Counted from the first letter of the stretch, positions 39,831 through 49,637 are shown. The stretch is 64,000 nt of DNA from an uncultured Lachnospiraceae bacterium (GCA_902761585.1 CACWKX010000008.1:18997-82996); one strand, 5' to 3'. Numbers and translations: made by a program. Notes: generated by a model from the letters alone, not told the origin.

Positions 39831-42053
39831 GTGGCGTATATCGAATTTGATCATGTATCGAAGCTGTACGGGACAAGTGAAGTCCCTGTCAGGGCGCTGG
39901 ATGACGTCTCGTTCAGCATGCAGAAGGGCGAATTCTGCGTGTTGCTGGGATCCTCCGGTGCCGGGAAAACAACCCTGCTCAACCTGCTTGGCGGGATGGA
40001 CACCATCACGTCGGGAAGTATCTTTGTGGATGGTTCGGAAGTCTCTGCGCTCAATGACCGCAGGCTGGTCGACTACCGCCGGCATGACGTCGGGTTTGTC
40101 TTCCAGTTCTACAACCTGATCCCGAATCTCACGGCGCTCGAAAACATCGAAATCGCCGCCCAGCTCTGCAAAGACCCGATCGACGCGACGGCGGCGCTCT
40201 CCCTCGTCGGTCTGAAAGACCGGGGCGGACATTTTCCCGCACAGCTTTCCGGCGGCGAGCAGCAGCGCGTCGCCATTGCACGCGCCCTGGCAAAGAATCC
40301 GAAGCTCCTGCTCTGCGACGAGCCAACCGGCGCCCTCGACTACGAGACAGGCAAAGGGATTCTGAAGCTGCTTCACCGGCTGAGCCGCGAACACCATACG
40401 ACCGTCATGATCATCTTCAAAAATGACATTTCGATCGTCAGTGGTATCGCAGATTTATTCCCACTGTTCTTTGCCCTGATCGCCATGCTGGTCTGTGTTA
40501 CAACCATGACGCGAATGGTCGAGGAGGAGCGTACGCAGATCGGGACGCTCAAGGCACTGGGCTTTTCAACTGCGGAGATCAGCGCGAAGTACCTTCTGTA
40601 CGCCGGAAGTGCAGCCCACATCGGCTGGGCCGGCGGATATTTTGCCGGTACCCTTCTCATTCCAAAGGTCTTCTGGCTTGCCCTCAGCTCCGTCTATGGC
40701 TTTGCCAGGATCCAGTATACCTCCAGCCTGCCGCTTGCAGTCATGACGGGCCTTGTATCGATCACCGGTATTCTGCTCTGCACCTGGCTGTCTGTCCGAA
40801 GCGAGCTGTCGATTCGTCCTGCCGAGCTCATCCGCCCAGGCGTCTCAAAAAGTGGGAAACGAATCTGGCTTGAACACGTTACTCCATTTTGGAAACGGCT
40901 TTCATTTCTCCACAAAATCACGCTCCGGAACATGCTCCGCTACAAGCAGCGTCTGTTTATGATGCTTGTCGGCATCAGCTGCTACGCAGCACTGGTACTG
41001 ACAGGCTTTGGCGTCAAAGATTCCCTGATCGGTATCACAGATCTCCAGTACAGGACCATCCAGCGCTACCAGCTTGAAGCGACTGTCACATCGTCAAAAA
41101 TCGATGATGTGACAGACAGGCTCTTCCGAATCGCCGCAGACTCTGCAGCCTGCTCCTGCAGCCTGTCCCGAGTCAGCGTCAAGGCACACAAAAGCTCCAT
41201 GTCAGCCATCAATCTCTACAGCACCGACCAGCCGGAGACCTTTATGTCGTTCTGGACACTGAAGACAGCAGACAAGGCATGTCTCTTCCCTCCGTCCGGA
41301 GAGGTACTCGTCTGCACAAAAATCGCACAGAAGCTGTCTCTCTCCGTCGGCGACACTCTGATCATAAGGGATGCGGCCCGTCAGGATATCACAGCCACCG
41401 TCAGCGGCATCTTTGACAACTATCTTGACAATGCCCTGATTCTGAATGCTGATACGCTGAGGAAGCAGACAGGGGAATGGAAACCCGACACACTGCTGAT
41501 TCGGACAAGCGGCACTCAGACGACTGCGAAAGATGCTTCTTCTGAAGCAGCAGACGCTGCCCTCGCACAGCAGATTGCCGGGATTCCGGGTGTCCGGCAG
41601 GTCAGCAGGCTGTCCCTCTCAAAGGAAACAGCAGATAAGGCACTCTCCTGCGTCTACTATATCGTTCTTCTGCTGATTCTGTTTTCAGGCGCGCTTGAGC
41701 TAATCGTCATCTATAACCTGACTTCGATCAATCTGGCTGAGCGCAGCCGTGAGATTGCAACCGTCGAAGTCCTCGGTTTTTACCCAAAGGAAACCGACAG
41801 CTACGTTCTCCGGGAGAATCTGATTCTCTCTCTCATTGCCAGTTTCATCGGTCTTCCGCTCGGCATGCTCTTCCACCGCGCTGTGATGAGCCGGATCCTT
41901 GTCGACAATATGGTCTTCCTGACACGGATCAGATCGGTCAGCTATATCCTTGCCGTCCTGATCACCAACCTGTTTGCCTACATGGTCAATCTCCTGATGA
42001 GAAAGCGCATCCGCGCAATCCCTATGGCCGAATCTCTCAAGGCCGTGGAATAA
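39831..42053 (+). CDS. Fused ABC ATPase and truncated FtsX-type permease
   Basis: A 740-residue protein. Residues 1-195 are a MacB/LolD-type ATPase: Walker [27 protein letters not shown], signature LSGGEQQR, Walker [13 protein letters not shown]. At TTVMII the expected H-loop (THN) is missing and the sequence passes straight into [20 protein letters not shown], the second membrane segment of an FtsX-type permease, which then continues normally to the end ([18 protein letters not shown]). The H-loop, ATPase tail, first permease helix and large outer domain are absent. It reads as an in-frame deletion joining two adjacent genes. Start: GTG after GGTGGG. Confidence 0.85.
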   Translation: MAYIEFDHVSKLYGTSEVPVRALDDVSFSMQKGEFCVLLGSSGAGKTTLLNLLGGMDTITSGSIFVDGSEVSALNDRRLVDYRRHDVGFVFQFYNLIPNLTALENIEIAAQLCKDPIDATAALSLVGLKDRGGHFPAQLSGGEQQRVAIARALAKNPKLLLCDEPTGALDYETGKGILKLLHRLSREHHTTVMIIFKNDISIVSGIADLFPLFFALIAMLVCVTTMTRMVEEERTQIGTLKALGFSTAEISAKYLLYAGSAAHIGWAGGYFAGTLLIPKVFWLALSSVYGFARIQYTSSLPLAVMTGLVSITGILLCTWLSVRSELSIRPAELIRPGVSKSGKRIWLEHVTPFWKRLSFLHKITLRNMLRYKQRLFMMLVGISCYAALVLTGFGVKDSLIGITDLQYRTIQRYQLEATVTSSKIDDVTDRLFRIAADSAACSCSLSRVSVKAHKSSMSAINLYSTDQPETFMSFWTLKTADKACLFPPSGEVLVCTKIAQKLSLSVGDTLIIRDAARQDITATVSGIFDNYLDNALILNADTLRKQTGEWKPDTLLIRTSGTQTTAKDASSEAADAALAQQIAGIPGVRQVSRLSLSKETADKALSCVYYIVLLLILFSGALELIVIYNLTSINLAERSREIATVEVLGFYPKETDSYVLRENLILSLIASFIGLPLGMLFHRAVMSRILVDNMVFLTRIRSVSYILAVLITNLFAYMVNLLMRKRIRAIPMAESLKAVE

Positions 42054-42069
42054 TCTCCCACTAAAAAAA

Positions 42070-42100
42070 CAGGGGACGCTTTCCGCGTCTCCCTGCTTTT
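42070..42100. terminator. Bidirectional terminator
   Basis: CAGGGGACGC (42070-42079) pairs with GCGTCTCCCTG (42085-42095) with one bulge, followed by TTTT on the plus strand and preceded by A7, which gives T7 for the minus strand. It separates the fused ABC gene from the converging exported-protein gene. Confidence 0.88.
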
Positions 42101-42160
42101 CGAGTTATTTCATGGGCACTGCTTTTGATGCGCCAAGCCAGGCGACCAGTTTCCTGCAGC

Positions 42161-43804
42161 TTAAGCTGCCGCACCTTCTGTCTGCTCCAGCTCTGCTCCA
42201 AGAAGCTCCTGCGGAACTCCTGCCGCCTGAAGCTTTTCCAGGAGAGCAGACGGGTCAGCGTCTGCGAGATACTTCTCAAAATCATCGCTGCTCTTCAGCT
42301 CCACTGCCCCCGTCGTGTCAAGTTTCTGAACAGAAGACGGATCCGCTGTGCTCACGCTGCCTGTCAGCTTCACAAACATCTCTCCGTTTACGAGGAGGCT
42401 TACGCTCTGCCCCTCGGCATCAGAGTATGCAAAGTCAAGGCCGACGGATTCGCCACCAAGCTGCGCAGAGACGCTGCCCATAAGCTTTCCGCTCTTCATG
42501 CCTTCGATGTCCCAGTCACTGACCGTCGCCGTCACGTAAGGAGTACCAGCTGCCTGGATGGTAATCGTCTCATTCAGCTTTCCGCCGTCTGTCGTACCCT
42601 CCATCAGCAGACCTGTCTTCCCGGATGAAGCGGTATCCTGCGCACCTGTCTCCGTCTCCACGTCGGACTGTCCTTCCCCTGAAGCTGCGCCCAGCAGGGA
42701 GGATGCGATCATCTCGCCAAGATCCAGCTCCGTTGCATTCTTCGTTCCGTCAGTGATTGTCACAAATGTGCATACCGGTATCTCGACTCCGGAGTACAGG
42801 ACTTTCAGATCCATACTCGTGAACTTTCCTTCCGCGTTGTTGCCGATGCTGACAGAGAAGCCCGGGAGGCCTGACAGATTGTCCTTCGCCGAATCCAGCG
42901 CGCTCTGATACATCCCGACCAGCTGACTGCCGGTGACATCGCCCGTGCTGTCTGCGCCGGCGTCCGGTGCCTTATCCGCTCCGGATTTCACAGCCATCGA
43001 TGCCAGATCCGCCGCAAAATCACTTCCGAGTATCTTCAGAACCAGCGGGTCTTCACGGAGTGTTCCGACACTGTCCTTGACAATCCTGTCCATCGCATCC
43101 GGCTGAATGGAGACTGTCGTACTGGTGACCGTATCGCTCAGGCTTCCCGCCATCACCTGGCTCTCCCCCTCCTGCTCCGTCTTGACCCCTGCCATGACGG
43201 TTCCGGCATATCTGCCGATAAAATCTGTCCACTCATCTGAACTGATCGAGCCGAACAGCTCTGCTGCTTCCTTCTGAAGCCGGGTCATATCCTCCGAAGG
43301 GATCCCTGTTTCAAGTCCGGAACCGAATCCAGACTGAAACTCTGATTTCATGCCTGAGAAGATCTTGTTCAGATCCACGGATGCAGGTCCCTTTTTCAGA
43401 TCCGGGCAGCTGAAATACAGCCTGCCGCTCTCTGCATCGTATTTCGCCTGTACATCGCATACTGCTGTCCCGTTGAGCGAAATCGTCTCATTCGCATCTG
43501 CGGTTCCATCCCCGCCCCCGGCGACGACGCCCTCCACGCCGGCCGATTTCAGCCAGCTGACATCTGTTCCGTCTGAGGACATCAGAGAGAGAAGCCCGTC
43601 TCCAAACTCCATCGTCCCGGAAAACTTCCAGGCCTCATTCGCCGCATTCAGCACCTCGCCAGCCAGTTCCTGTCCCGCCTGAAGAGCAGACTCGGTCTCA
43701 GCCGCCGGAGCTGCCGCCTCAGCGGCAAATCCCGGAGCAGCCCCGGCAAAAGCCAGATTCGCGCACAGCGCCGCTGCTGTCAGCAATCTGATCTGTTTTT
43801 TCAT
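42161..43804 (-). CDS. Exported protein of unknown function
   Basis: A 547-residue secreted protein. MKKQIRLLTAAALCANLAFA is a signal peptide with probable cleavage after GFAAEA. The mature part is acidic, Asp/Ser/Gly-rich, with no cysteine lipobox, and has beta-rich repeats such as FSGTMEFGDGLLSLMSSDG and ETISLNGTAVCDVQAKYD. The family was not recognised. Start MKKQ chosen because GGAGG lies just before it. A TATAAT is at 43932-43927. It precedes a bidirectional terminator shared with the fused ABC gene. Confidence 0.7.
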   Translation of the reverse strand: MKKQIRLLTAAALCANLAFAGAAPGFAAEAAAPAAETESALQAGQELAGEVLNAANEAWKFSGTMEFGDGLLSLMSSDGTDVSWLKSAGVEGVVAGGGDGTADANETISLNGTAVCDVQAKYDAESGRLYFSCPDLKKGPASVDLNKIFSGMKSEFQSGFGSGLETGIPSEDMTRLQKEAAELFGSISSDEWTDFIGRYAGTVMAGVKTEQEGESQVMAGSLSDTVTSTTVSIQPDAMDRIVKDSVGTLREDPLVLKILGSDFAADLASMAVKSGADKAPDAGADSTGDVTGSQLVGMYQSALDSAKDNLSGLPGFSVSIGNNAEGKFTSMDLKVLYSGVEIPVCTFVTITDGTKNATELDLGEMIASSLLGAASGEGQSDVETETGAQDTASSGKTGLLMEGTTDGGKLNETITIQAAGTPYVTATVSDWDIEGMKSGKLMGSVSAQLGGESVGLDFAYSDAEGQSVSLLVNGEMFVKLTGSVSTADPSSVQKLDTTGAVELKSSDDFEKYLADADPSALLEKLQAAGVPQELLGAELEQTEGAAA

Positions 43805-44010
43805 GTTTCCTCCATTCCTGCAGTCATCTGCATTGTCTGACACGTCTTCTACCGCCTCACCCCGCGTGTCCCTACCGGTGAAGCCTTTTTCCCCAACTGT
43901 CTTTTCTGTGCTATGCTGTCAGAATCATTATACACGATCTGCCAGCCGATGTGTGATTTTCATTATCACTTTCTTATTTTCTGTAAATGGTCTAAAAATT
44001 CACTGAAAAT

Positions 44011-44856
44011 TCACTGAAGATCCATCTTATTCCGGAGCACCCAGATGGTTCCGATCAGGAACAGGACGATGTAGACGATGTCCTGCCCGGCTGCAAACCC
44101 CATCTGCCTTGCGGTGAACAGTCCGGCTTCCCCGCCGTTCAGCCCAAAAACCATCGAGATTCCGTTGCCCATCAGAGAGTAGCTGATCGACGCGTCCGGT
44201 GTCAGATGTGTCAGCCTGTTGCCAATCAAGGTCTGCAGAACCGTCAGCCCGACAAACATCAGAACCGCTCCAAGCCCCCGCTTTGAACGCCAGAGGTTGC
44301 CGACGCTGATGGAAACAAAGATCTTTGTGACAATCTGCAGGGCCCCCAGCACAAACAGAATCACGAGCTGAAGAAGCATCATCCAAGGCGACATGCGGTC
44401 TCCGAACATCTCATTCATCGTTTGGAAAAATTCTGCCCAGTCCTGCTTCCTCATGATGAACAGAAGCGCTATGGTTCCGGACACAGCTGATGCGGCACCG
44501 CCCAGCGCAATCCAGATGAGCCCGTTCAGTGACTTGCTGAGCACCTGGGACTGTGTGGTGACCGGCAGCGTATTCATCAGATAACCGCGGCTTCCAAGCA
44601 GGTTGTCCCTGAAGTTCCGGGTTGTCATGACCAGCGTCATAACCGCCATCCCCAGAATCAATGCCCCGTAAACCAGCATCAGGATCAGTGTCACGACGCC
44701 CGGCACTGTCGAGGCCACGAAATCCCGCGTTCCTTTCATAATCGAGAACCGCATGGACAGGCCGGCCGCGGCTGCCAGAACCAGCATCGCCGCGTACAGC
44801 GGCAGCATCACCATCCCGACTTCCTTCATATCGTATTTCAACAGCTTCCTGAACAT
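44011..44856 (-). CDS. ABC-2-type transporter permease
   Basis: A 281-residue protein with six predicted membrane segments (for example VMLPLYAAMLVLAAAAGLSM, LILMLVYGALILGMAVMTLV, LIWIALGGAASAVSGTIALL, LLQLVILFVLGALQIVTK). Between segments lies RNFRDNLLGSRGYLMNTLPV, a motif of ABC-2 permeases in YtrA-type operons. It follows the ATPase gene by 14 bases with AGGAGGGGG before the ATG, and is the last gene of the GntR-ATPase-permease operon. The exported substrate is unknown; antimicrobial peptides are typical for such operons. Confidence 0.88.
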   Translation of the reverse strand: MFRKLLKYDMKEVGMVMLPLYAAMLVLAAAAGLSMRFSIMKGTRDFVASTVPGVVTLILMLVYGALILGMAVMTLVMTTRNFRDNLLGSRGYLMNTLPVTTQSQVLSKSLNGLIWIALGGAASAVSGTIALLFIMRKQDWAEFFQTMNEMFGDRMSPWMMLLQLVILFVLGALQIVTKIFVSISVGNLWRSKRGLGAVLMFVGLTVLQTLIGNRLTHLTPDASISYSLMGNGISMVFGLNGGEAGLFTARQMGFAAGQDIVYIVLFLIGTIWVLRNKMDLQ

Positions 44857-44870
44857 TCTTCTCCCCCTCC

Positions 44871-45602
44871 TCAGCAGGCAAACACTTCCCGGAATACATG
44901 GTCGATATCCTTGCCGTTCTCGGCAATCACCTCATCGCTCTGCTTGTGCAGGACAATGTGCCCTTTCTTCAGAAAAACCACCTCATCCAGCACCGTCTCG
45001 ATGTCCGCAATCAGATGTGTGGAAATGACGACCAGCGCGTCCTCTGCATAATTGCCGATGATTGTCCGGATGATGAAATCCCTCGCTGCCGGATCGACGC
45101 CGGCGATCGGTTCATCAAGCAGGTAGATCTTTGCCCGCCTCGACATCGTAAGCACCAGCTGAATCTTTTCCTTGGTTCCCTTTGACATCGCCTTGAGCTT
45201 CTGCTTCGGTTCAAACCCGAGACTATCAAGCAGCTTCTCCGCCCTCTCGCGGTCGAAATCCGCAAAGAAATCGCTGTAAAATTCCAGAAGCTGCGTCACA
45301 TTCATGTAGGGCGGCAGGAAATCCCTGTCCGGCAGATAGGCGACAAGCGACTTTGACTCCGGTCCCGGCGCGCTTCCCGCAATCAGAATCTCCCCGGAGG
45401 TTGGCTGAAGCAGGCCGTTGGCCAGCTTGATCATCGTCGTCTTGCCGGAGCCATTCGGCCCCAGAAGTCCGACGATCCGTCCCGGCATCAAAGTCAGATC
45501 CACCGCATCGAGCGCCAACGTCTTTCCATACCGCATCGTCAGCTTCCTGCACTCAAAGGCAGGCTGCTGTATCGTATCCATCTCTTTCTTCAACTCTTCC
45601 AT
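44871..45602 (-). CDS. ABC transporter ATP-binding protein
   Basis: A 243-residue ATPase. Walker A is GLLGPNGSGKTTMIK, the Q-loop region follows in VAYLPDRDFLPPYMN, the signature is MSKGTKEKIQL (a variant of LSGGQ common in this class), Walker B is IYLLDEPIAGVD, and the H-loop is VISTHLIADI. Start MEELKKEMD follows GAGGAGGAG; the longer reading is not family-like. It sits between the GntR regulator and the permease and powers the latter. Confidence 0.92.
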   Translation of the reverse strand: MEELKKEMDTIQQPAFECRKLTMRYGKTLALDAVDLTLMPGRIVGLLGPNGSGKTTMIKLANGLLQPTSGEILIAGSAPGPESKSLVAYLPDRDFLPPYMNVTQLLEFYSDFFADFDRERAEKLLDSLGFEPKQKLKAMSKGTKEKIQLVLTMSRRAKIYLLDEPIAGVDPAARDFIIRTIIGNYAEDALVVISTHLIADIETVLDEVVFLKKGHIVLHKQSDEVIAENGKDIDHVFREVFAC

Positions 45603-45714
45603 GACTCCTCCTCGCGTCCTTCCGAACGTATCCGCTATCCTTTTTTCTGCGAAAAACCATCTGCCTGCTGTGCCTTGTGGCACATGCACCGATCGGATCT
45701 CCGGCACCGGCAGG

Positions 45715-46080
45715 TCAGGCTTCCCGGCTCCAGGCATCGACCGCCGCGGTGATTTCCTCCTTCGACATACCGATTCCCTGCAGCTTCCCAAACATCCGTG
45801 CTATTTCATCCTCCGCAATCTGCCTCCGAAGAGACCGGATCTTTTCCGGGTCTGAGGCAACATGCCGCCCGGCTGTCCGGTTTGTGTAGAGCACGCCCTC
45901 CTGTTCCATCTGGGCAAGTGCCCGCTGCATGGTGTTCGGGTTGACGCCCGCGTCCATCGCCAGCTCCCGTACAGGCGGAAGCCTGTCATCCGGCTGATAG
46001 GTGCCCGCAGCAATCTGCATCTTCAGCTCCGTGATAATCTGCTGATAGATCGGAATCCCGTTCTCAAAGCTCCATGCCAC
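45715..46080 (-). CDS. GntR/YtrA-family transcriptional regulator
   Basis: A 121-residue regulator with an N-terminal winged helix (FENGIPIYQQIITELKMQIA, then LPPVRELAMDAGVNPNTMQR and EQEGVLYTNRTAGRHV) and a short C-terminal helical dimerisation part, the YtrA subfamily. The start is taken as the GTG of VAWSFENG by similarity to MAW-F-starting homologues; an ATG eight codons earlier is possible. It would repress its own operon through the operator overlapping the promoter. Confidence 0.88.
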   Translation of the reverse strand: MAWSFENGIPIYQQIITELKMQIAAGTYQPDDRLPPVRELAMDAGVNPNTMQRALAQMEQEGVLYTNRTAGRHVASDPEKIRSLRRQIAEDEIARMFGKLQGIGMSKEEITAAVDAWSREA

Positions 46081-46216
46081 ATCGAAGCGCCCCCTCTCCC
46101 ACATCCGCCGTCTCTGCCCTGCGTGTCCCGGCATCTCCCTTATGCTCCACAATCAGGTGCATTCTGATGTGTCTGCTCCGGGTTATCCCTGCTCACCACC
46201 ATCCTGCGGATGTGTA

Positions 46217-46249
46217 TTTGTGTTGTTGTATTGTTGTGTTGTTGTATTA
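46217..46249. repeat. TTGTTGTGTTG-type simple repeat
   Basis: The segment is built from TGTTGTTGTATTG-like units, lying just downstream of the predicted start of the GntR operon in its 5' UTR. Slippage of this repeat would change the leader length only. Confidence 0.5.
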
Positions 46250-46263
46250 ACTGATTAGTACAA
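46242..46263. promoter_or_regulatory. GntR/YtrA-type operator
   Basis: TTGTATTAA and TTAGTACAA are inverted arms (one mismatch) around CTGA. It overlaps the -10 hexamer and the predicted start, which would give repression of the GntR-ABC operon. Confidence 0.7.
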
Positions 46264-46288
46264 TAGCATTCAAAATCATCCCTGTCAA
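46260..46288 (-). promoter_or_regulatory. Promoter of the GntR-ABC operon
   Basis: Minus strand TTGACA (46288-46283), 17-base spacer, TATTGT (46265-46260). The operator above overlaps its downstream end. Confidence 0.7.
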
Positions 46289-46349
46289 CACCTTTTTTGT
46301 GTTTCCAGGGATGATTTCTAAAGCTATTTCTAAAACGGATTGTCTGTTC

Positions 46350-47273
46350 TCAGGACTTCTTCCGGTTTCGGGACTTCTTCCGGATGACCCGGGCTTTTTC
46401 AAGCTGCTCCTTCCGCTCTGCCTCCTGCTGGTCAACGAAGGCATTGACCTCCTCGACCTCCATCGCTGTCAGCCTGTGGATCATCAGCTTCCCGGCAAGA
46501 CTGTTCTCATCACGGGTTTTGACATAGATATAGCCCAGCACACTGAAAACGACAGCTCCGACAAAGTTTACAAACAGATCCTTCATCGTATCAATGATCC
46601 CGATGTCAAGATATCCTCCGTTTACCACATAGCTCTTTCCGTCCGCCGTCTCAATCACCGTCCGGACAATGTTCCGGATAACAAAAGGCTTCTGACTGTG
46701 CGTCGGATCGAGCGTCACCGAACCAATCGTCTTTACAACAAAATCCTTCTGCATGTCCAGATAGAAGAACTGGTCACAGAAAAACTCAAAGAATTCCCAC
46801 AGGACGCCAATCGTCATCGAAAAGCAGAAAGCGACAACTGCCAGGTAGAGCGGAGAAAGATTCAGCCTGCTGCTGTGCCGGTTCAGCAAATCGACCATCG
46901 CAAATCCGATCGCCGCACACAGAAAGCCATTCAGCGTGTGCAGGATCGTATCCCATCCAGGGATCAGCGTATAGAAATGGTTCACCTCTCCCAGGATTTC
47001 CGCTGCAAATATGAAGCAGTAGATGATCCCCTCAAACAGCGGAGGAATCTCGATCTTCAGCTGTTTTTCGAAAAAGGACGGCATCAGGAACAGGATGAGT
47101 GACAGAACGCAGAGGGCAGCTGCCTCATAGTTCCGCTGGAGCACGTTCAGAACCAGCGTCAGAATTACCAACGTCCTGAGCACCATAAGCAGCTTGAACG
47201 TCTTTTTATTCAGACGCACGCGGTAGCGAAGCCTTCGGATATACCGCAGCACATCCTTTTCTTTCTGAAACAT
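46350..47273 (-). CDS. Multi-pass membrane protein, DUF2238-like
   Basis: A 307-residue membrane protein with about seven hydrophobic segments. The segment PGWDTILHTLNGFLCAAIGF and the later SMTIGVLWEFFEFFCDQFF resemble the D-x-x-x-H and E-x-x-E features of DUF2238 proteins, but the match is weak. The C-terminus is a basic cytoplasmic helix ending in RVIRKKSRNRKKS. GGGAGG precedes the ATG. It is a single gene between the GntR promoter and the LytTR gene. No function is proposed. Confidence 0.65.
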   Translation of the reverse strand: MFQKEKDVLRYIRRLRYRVRLNKKTFKLLMVLRTLVILTLVLNVLQRNYEAAALCVLSLILFLMPSFFEKQLKIEIPPLFEGIIYCFIFAAEILGEVNHFYTLIPGWDTILHTLNGFLCAAIGFAMVDLLNRHSSRLNLSPLYLAVVAFCFSMTIGVLWEFFEFFCDQFFYLDMQKDFVVKTIGSVTLDPTHSQKPFVIRNIVRTVIETADGKSYVVNGGYLDIGIIDTMKDLFVNFVGAVVFSVLGYIYVKTRDENSLAGKLMIHRLTAMEVEEVNAFVDQQEAERKEQLEKARVIRKKSRNRKKS

Positions 47274-47518
47274 CGCGAGATCCTCCCTTGAAAGTCTATG
47301 CTGTCAACAGTATAGCATGACTTCAGAAAATCGGAATAAATGAATGCATATCTGGAATGAATGATGGCAAAACCGGAATGAACTGACAGCATTTTGAAGT
47401 TTCAGATATCCTTTTTCCTTCGATTTCGAATATAATAATTGTAGATCAACACCCGATATGGAGGTTCGAAATAAAAAAACAACTGGCAGATGAAGCAATT
47501 CGTCTGACTTCTGAATTC

Positions 47519-48307
47519 ATGGAGGCATTCTACAATGGGGATCCCAATCCGGTTTACGCAGTCGCTTCCCCGGACATCACCTGGATCGGTACCCAGCGCG
47601 GGCAGTTTGATATCGGCTTCAAGGAATTCCATGACGATATTGAGAAGATACTCCGCGACCTGACTCCGTCTCAACTGACCAATCAGCGTTACCTGATCTC
47701 CCAGAATAACGGCTGCATCTGCACAGTCATCGGGACATGCCATGTTGTCATCGTCGATCACACCGGGGCTGCATTTGAGGGCGAGCAGCGCCTGGTTGCA
47801 ATCTGGCGTCTGGAGAAGGATGGCTTGAAGCTCGTGCACCTATCCAACACCATCCCGATCGGCGAATGGGCTGTGACGAAAGATGAGCAATTCCCCCGGA
47901 AGATGAGCTCATTTATCCGGGAATACATCAACCGGCAGGTCAAAGAGAAAACGGCGCCCGGGCTTCTGGTTGTCACAGATACGGAAAAGTCCCGCCATTA
48001 CCTAAGAGAACCTGAGATTTTCTCGTTGGAATCTGAGAACAAGTATACAGTGATTTATCTGAAGGACACTGTCATCCGCACAAAGGAGCTTCTGAAGACC
48101 TTTGAACCGAAGCTCAGCTCGGTCTTTCTGCGTATCAGCCGGTTCAACATCATCAATATGAGCAAGATCGCCCACTTCAAGGAACAGGAACTTATCCTGA
48201 CGAACGGACAGCACATCCTGATCCCATCCAGAAAAATTCCGGATATCCACAAGGCGGTATACCGGTTCTTTGACTGCAAAGAGGGTCATGATCATACAGG
48301 ATCCTGA
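47519..48307 (+). CDS. SnoaL-like / LytTR DNA-binding protein
   Basis: A protein of at least 262 residues. The N-terminal part (to about 135) resembles an NTF2/SnoaL-like ligand-binding fold (AFYNGDPNPVYAVASPDITW, then RLVAIWRLEKDGLKLVHLSN); the C-terminal part (about 165-255) is a LytTR DNA-binding domain (FLRISRFNIINMSKIAHFKE, then LTNGQHILIPSRKIPDIHKA). It is probably a one-component transcription factor. The ATG at 47519 has no ribosome-binding site, and conserved-looking coding sequence extends upstream to 47471, where GGAGG lies 6 bases before an ATA. An ATG at 47458 would join it if an A7 run lost one base. Confidence 0.78.
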   Translation: MEAFYNGDPNPVYAVASPDITWIGTQRGQFDIGFKEFHDDIEKILRDLTPSQLTNQRYLISQNNGCICTVIGTCHVVIVDHTGAAFEGEQRLVAIWRLEKDGLKLVHLSNTIPIGEWAVTKDEQFPRKMSSFIREYINRQVKEKTAPGLLVVTDTEKSRHYLREPEIFSLESENKYTVIYLKDTVIRTKELLKTFEPKLSSVFLRISRFNIINMSKIAHFKEQELILTNGQHILIPSRKIPDIHKAVYRFFDCKEGHDHTGS

Positions 48308-48360
48308 TTTTGTCCGCAAGGTTCCAGAAAGCGTCTGTTTTTATTCCACCAGCATGGCTC

Positions 48361-49506
48361 TCACATCCGGCTGCCTTCTTGCCGCGCTTTTTCTCCTTCC
48401 GCGCCCTTGTAGACTGTCTGAGCATTCAGATCCCACACAGACTCCCGGTACACCGGCGCGCTCTCAAACAGATAATTGCCGTCAAAATCCGGCTTCCGGA
48501 ACAGTTCCATCAGATTCTCGGCGACCTTCCTGCCGAGCATTTCCTTCGGATGCGGAAAGGACGTCAGCTGCACCTTTCCCATCCCGGCCAGGTAGGAGTC
48601 ATCAATTCCGACAATGGACAGTTCCTGCGGCACGCGCAGTCCGCGCTTCAGTGCAAGATTGATCACCTGGTAGGCGACCTCATCGTTGTAGCACATCACC
48701 GCTGAGCACCCTTCGATCCGCTGGAACAGGTAATCCTCAATCGCCCCAAGGTTCGTGGTCATCGGGGTGTCAACCCAGACGACATGCCGCTGGTGGACTT
48801 CCCCGCCTCCACTCATCATGGCATCCAGGTACCCCGCATACCGGAACGCACCCTGCCGGTCGTCCGTCTTGAAGATTGCTCCAATCTTCCGGTGCCCCGC
48901 ATCGAGCAGAAGCTGTGTCGCCCTCTGGGCAACCGCCTGGTCGTCAATCCGCACACAGGGCGCGTCGATCTGCGGATAGCTGGCATTAAAAAAGATGATG
49001 GGGATATTCCGCTCCTGAATCTCCCGATACAAGTCCATGTTCGGGTTCGGCAGCGCACTCTTGGCCGGTTCCACAATCAGGCCGTCAATGTTCCCCTTCT
49101 CAAGAATCTGCCGGAGCATCTCGCGTTCCCGCGTGACCCGGTTGTCCGTAAATGAAACCTGCATCGAGAATCCGTTCTTTGAAAGGACACGCTCGATCCC
49201 CTTGAGGGTCGGCGGAAAGATGTAGCTTTCATAGAACGTGCTCAGCACGGCGACGCTCATGTACCTCGGCTCATAGACCAGCTGGCGGACACCGCCGATG
49301 TACGTCCCGCTTCCCTGCACCCTGGAGACAATGTGCTGTGCCTCCAGCTCGCCGGTTGCATGCCGGACGGTCTGCCTGCTGAGACCAAAACGCTCGCTCA
49401 ACTCCTTCTCGCTCGGAAGCTTGTCCCCGCTTCTCAGTGACCCGTCCGCGATTTCCTGTCTGACCCAGTTGATGATTTTCTGATATTTCGCTTCCTGTCC
49501 GGCCAT
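48361..49506 (-). CDS. araR: Arabinose operon repressor (GntR-LacI hybrid)
   Basis: A 381-residue regulator with a GntR-type winged helix (residues 1-70, KLPSEKELSERFGLSRQTVR) joined to a LacI/sugar-binding-type domain (YMSVAVLSTFYESYIFPPTL, GLIVEPAKSAL, CVRIDDQAVAQRATQLLLDA, SIVGIDDSYLAG). This domain pairing is the hallmark of AraR, which represses arabinose genes until arabinose binds. It follows araA by 183 bases on the same strand, consistent with autoregulated expression. The gene ends 53 bases from the converging LytTR gene. Confidence 0.92.
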   Translation of the reverse strand: MAGQEAKYQKIINWVRQEIADGSLRSGDKLPSEKELSERFGLSRQTVRHATGELEAQHIVSRVQGSGTYIGGVRQLVYEPRYMSVAVLSTFYESYIFPPTLKGIERVLSKNGFSMQVSFTDNRVTREREMLRQILEKGNIDGLIVEPAKSALPNPNMDLYREIQERNIPIIFFNASYPQIDAPCVRIDDQAVAQRATQLLLDAGHRKIGAIFKTDDRQGAFRYAGYLDAMMSGGGEVHQRHVVWVDTPMTTNLGAIEDYLFQRIEGCSAVMCYNDEVAYQVINLALKRGLRVPQELSIVGIDDSYLAGMGKVQLTSFPHPKEMLGRKVAENLMELFRKPDFDGNYLFESAPVYRESVWDLNAQTVYKGAEGEKARQEGSRM

Positions 49507-49637
49507 CTGCCCTACCCTGTCCTGTTGTTTTCCTCTGTCTGACGACGGGTATTCCTTCTGCTCACACCTGCGCAGCTGCAGTCATCTTGCCATCCGTCCG
49601 CAGCTGGCAAGTCTGCTGTCCCGTCGTCCTGCTGCAT

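Noticed and set aside
39792..39831. ATG at 39792 as start of the fused ABC gene
   Set aside because: The 13 extra residues are not ATPase-like and the GTG at 39831 matches the family N-terminus ([13 protein letters not shown]).
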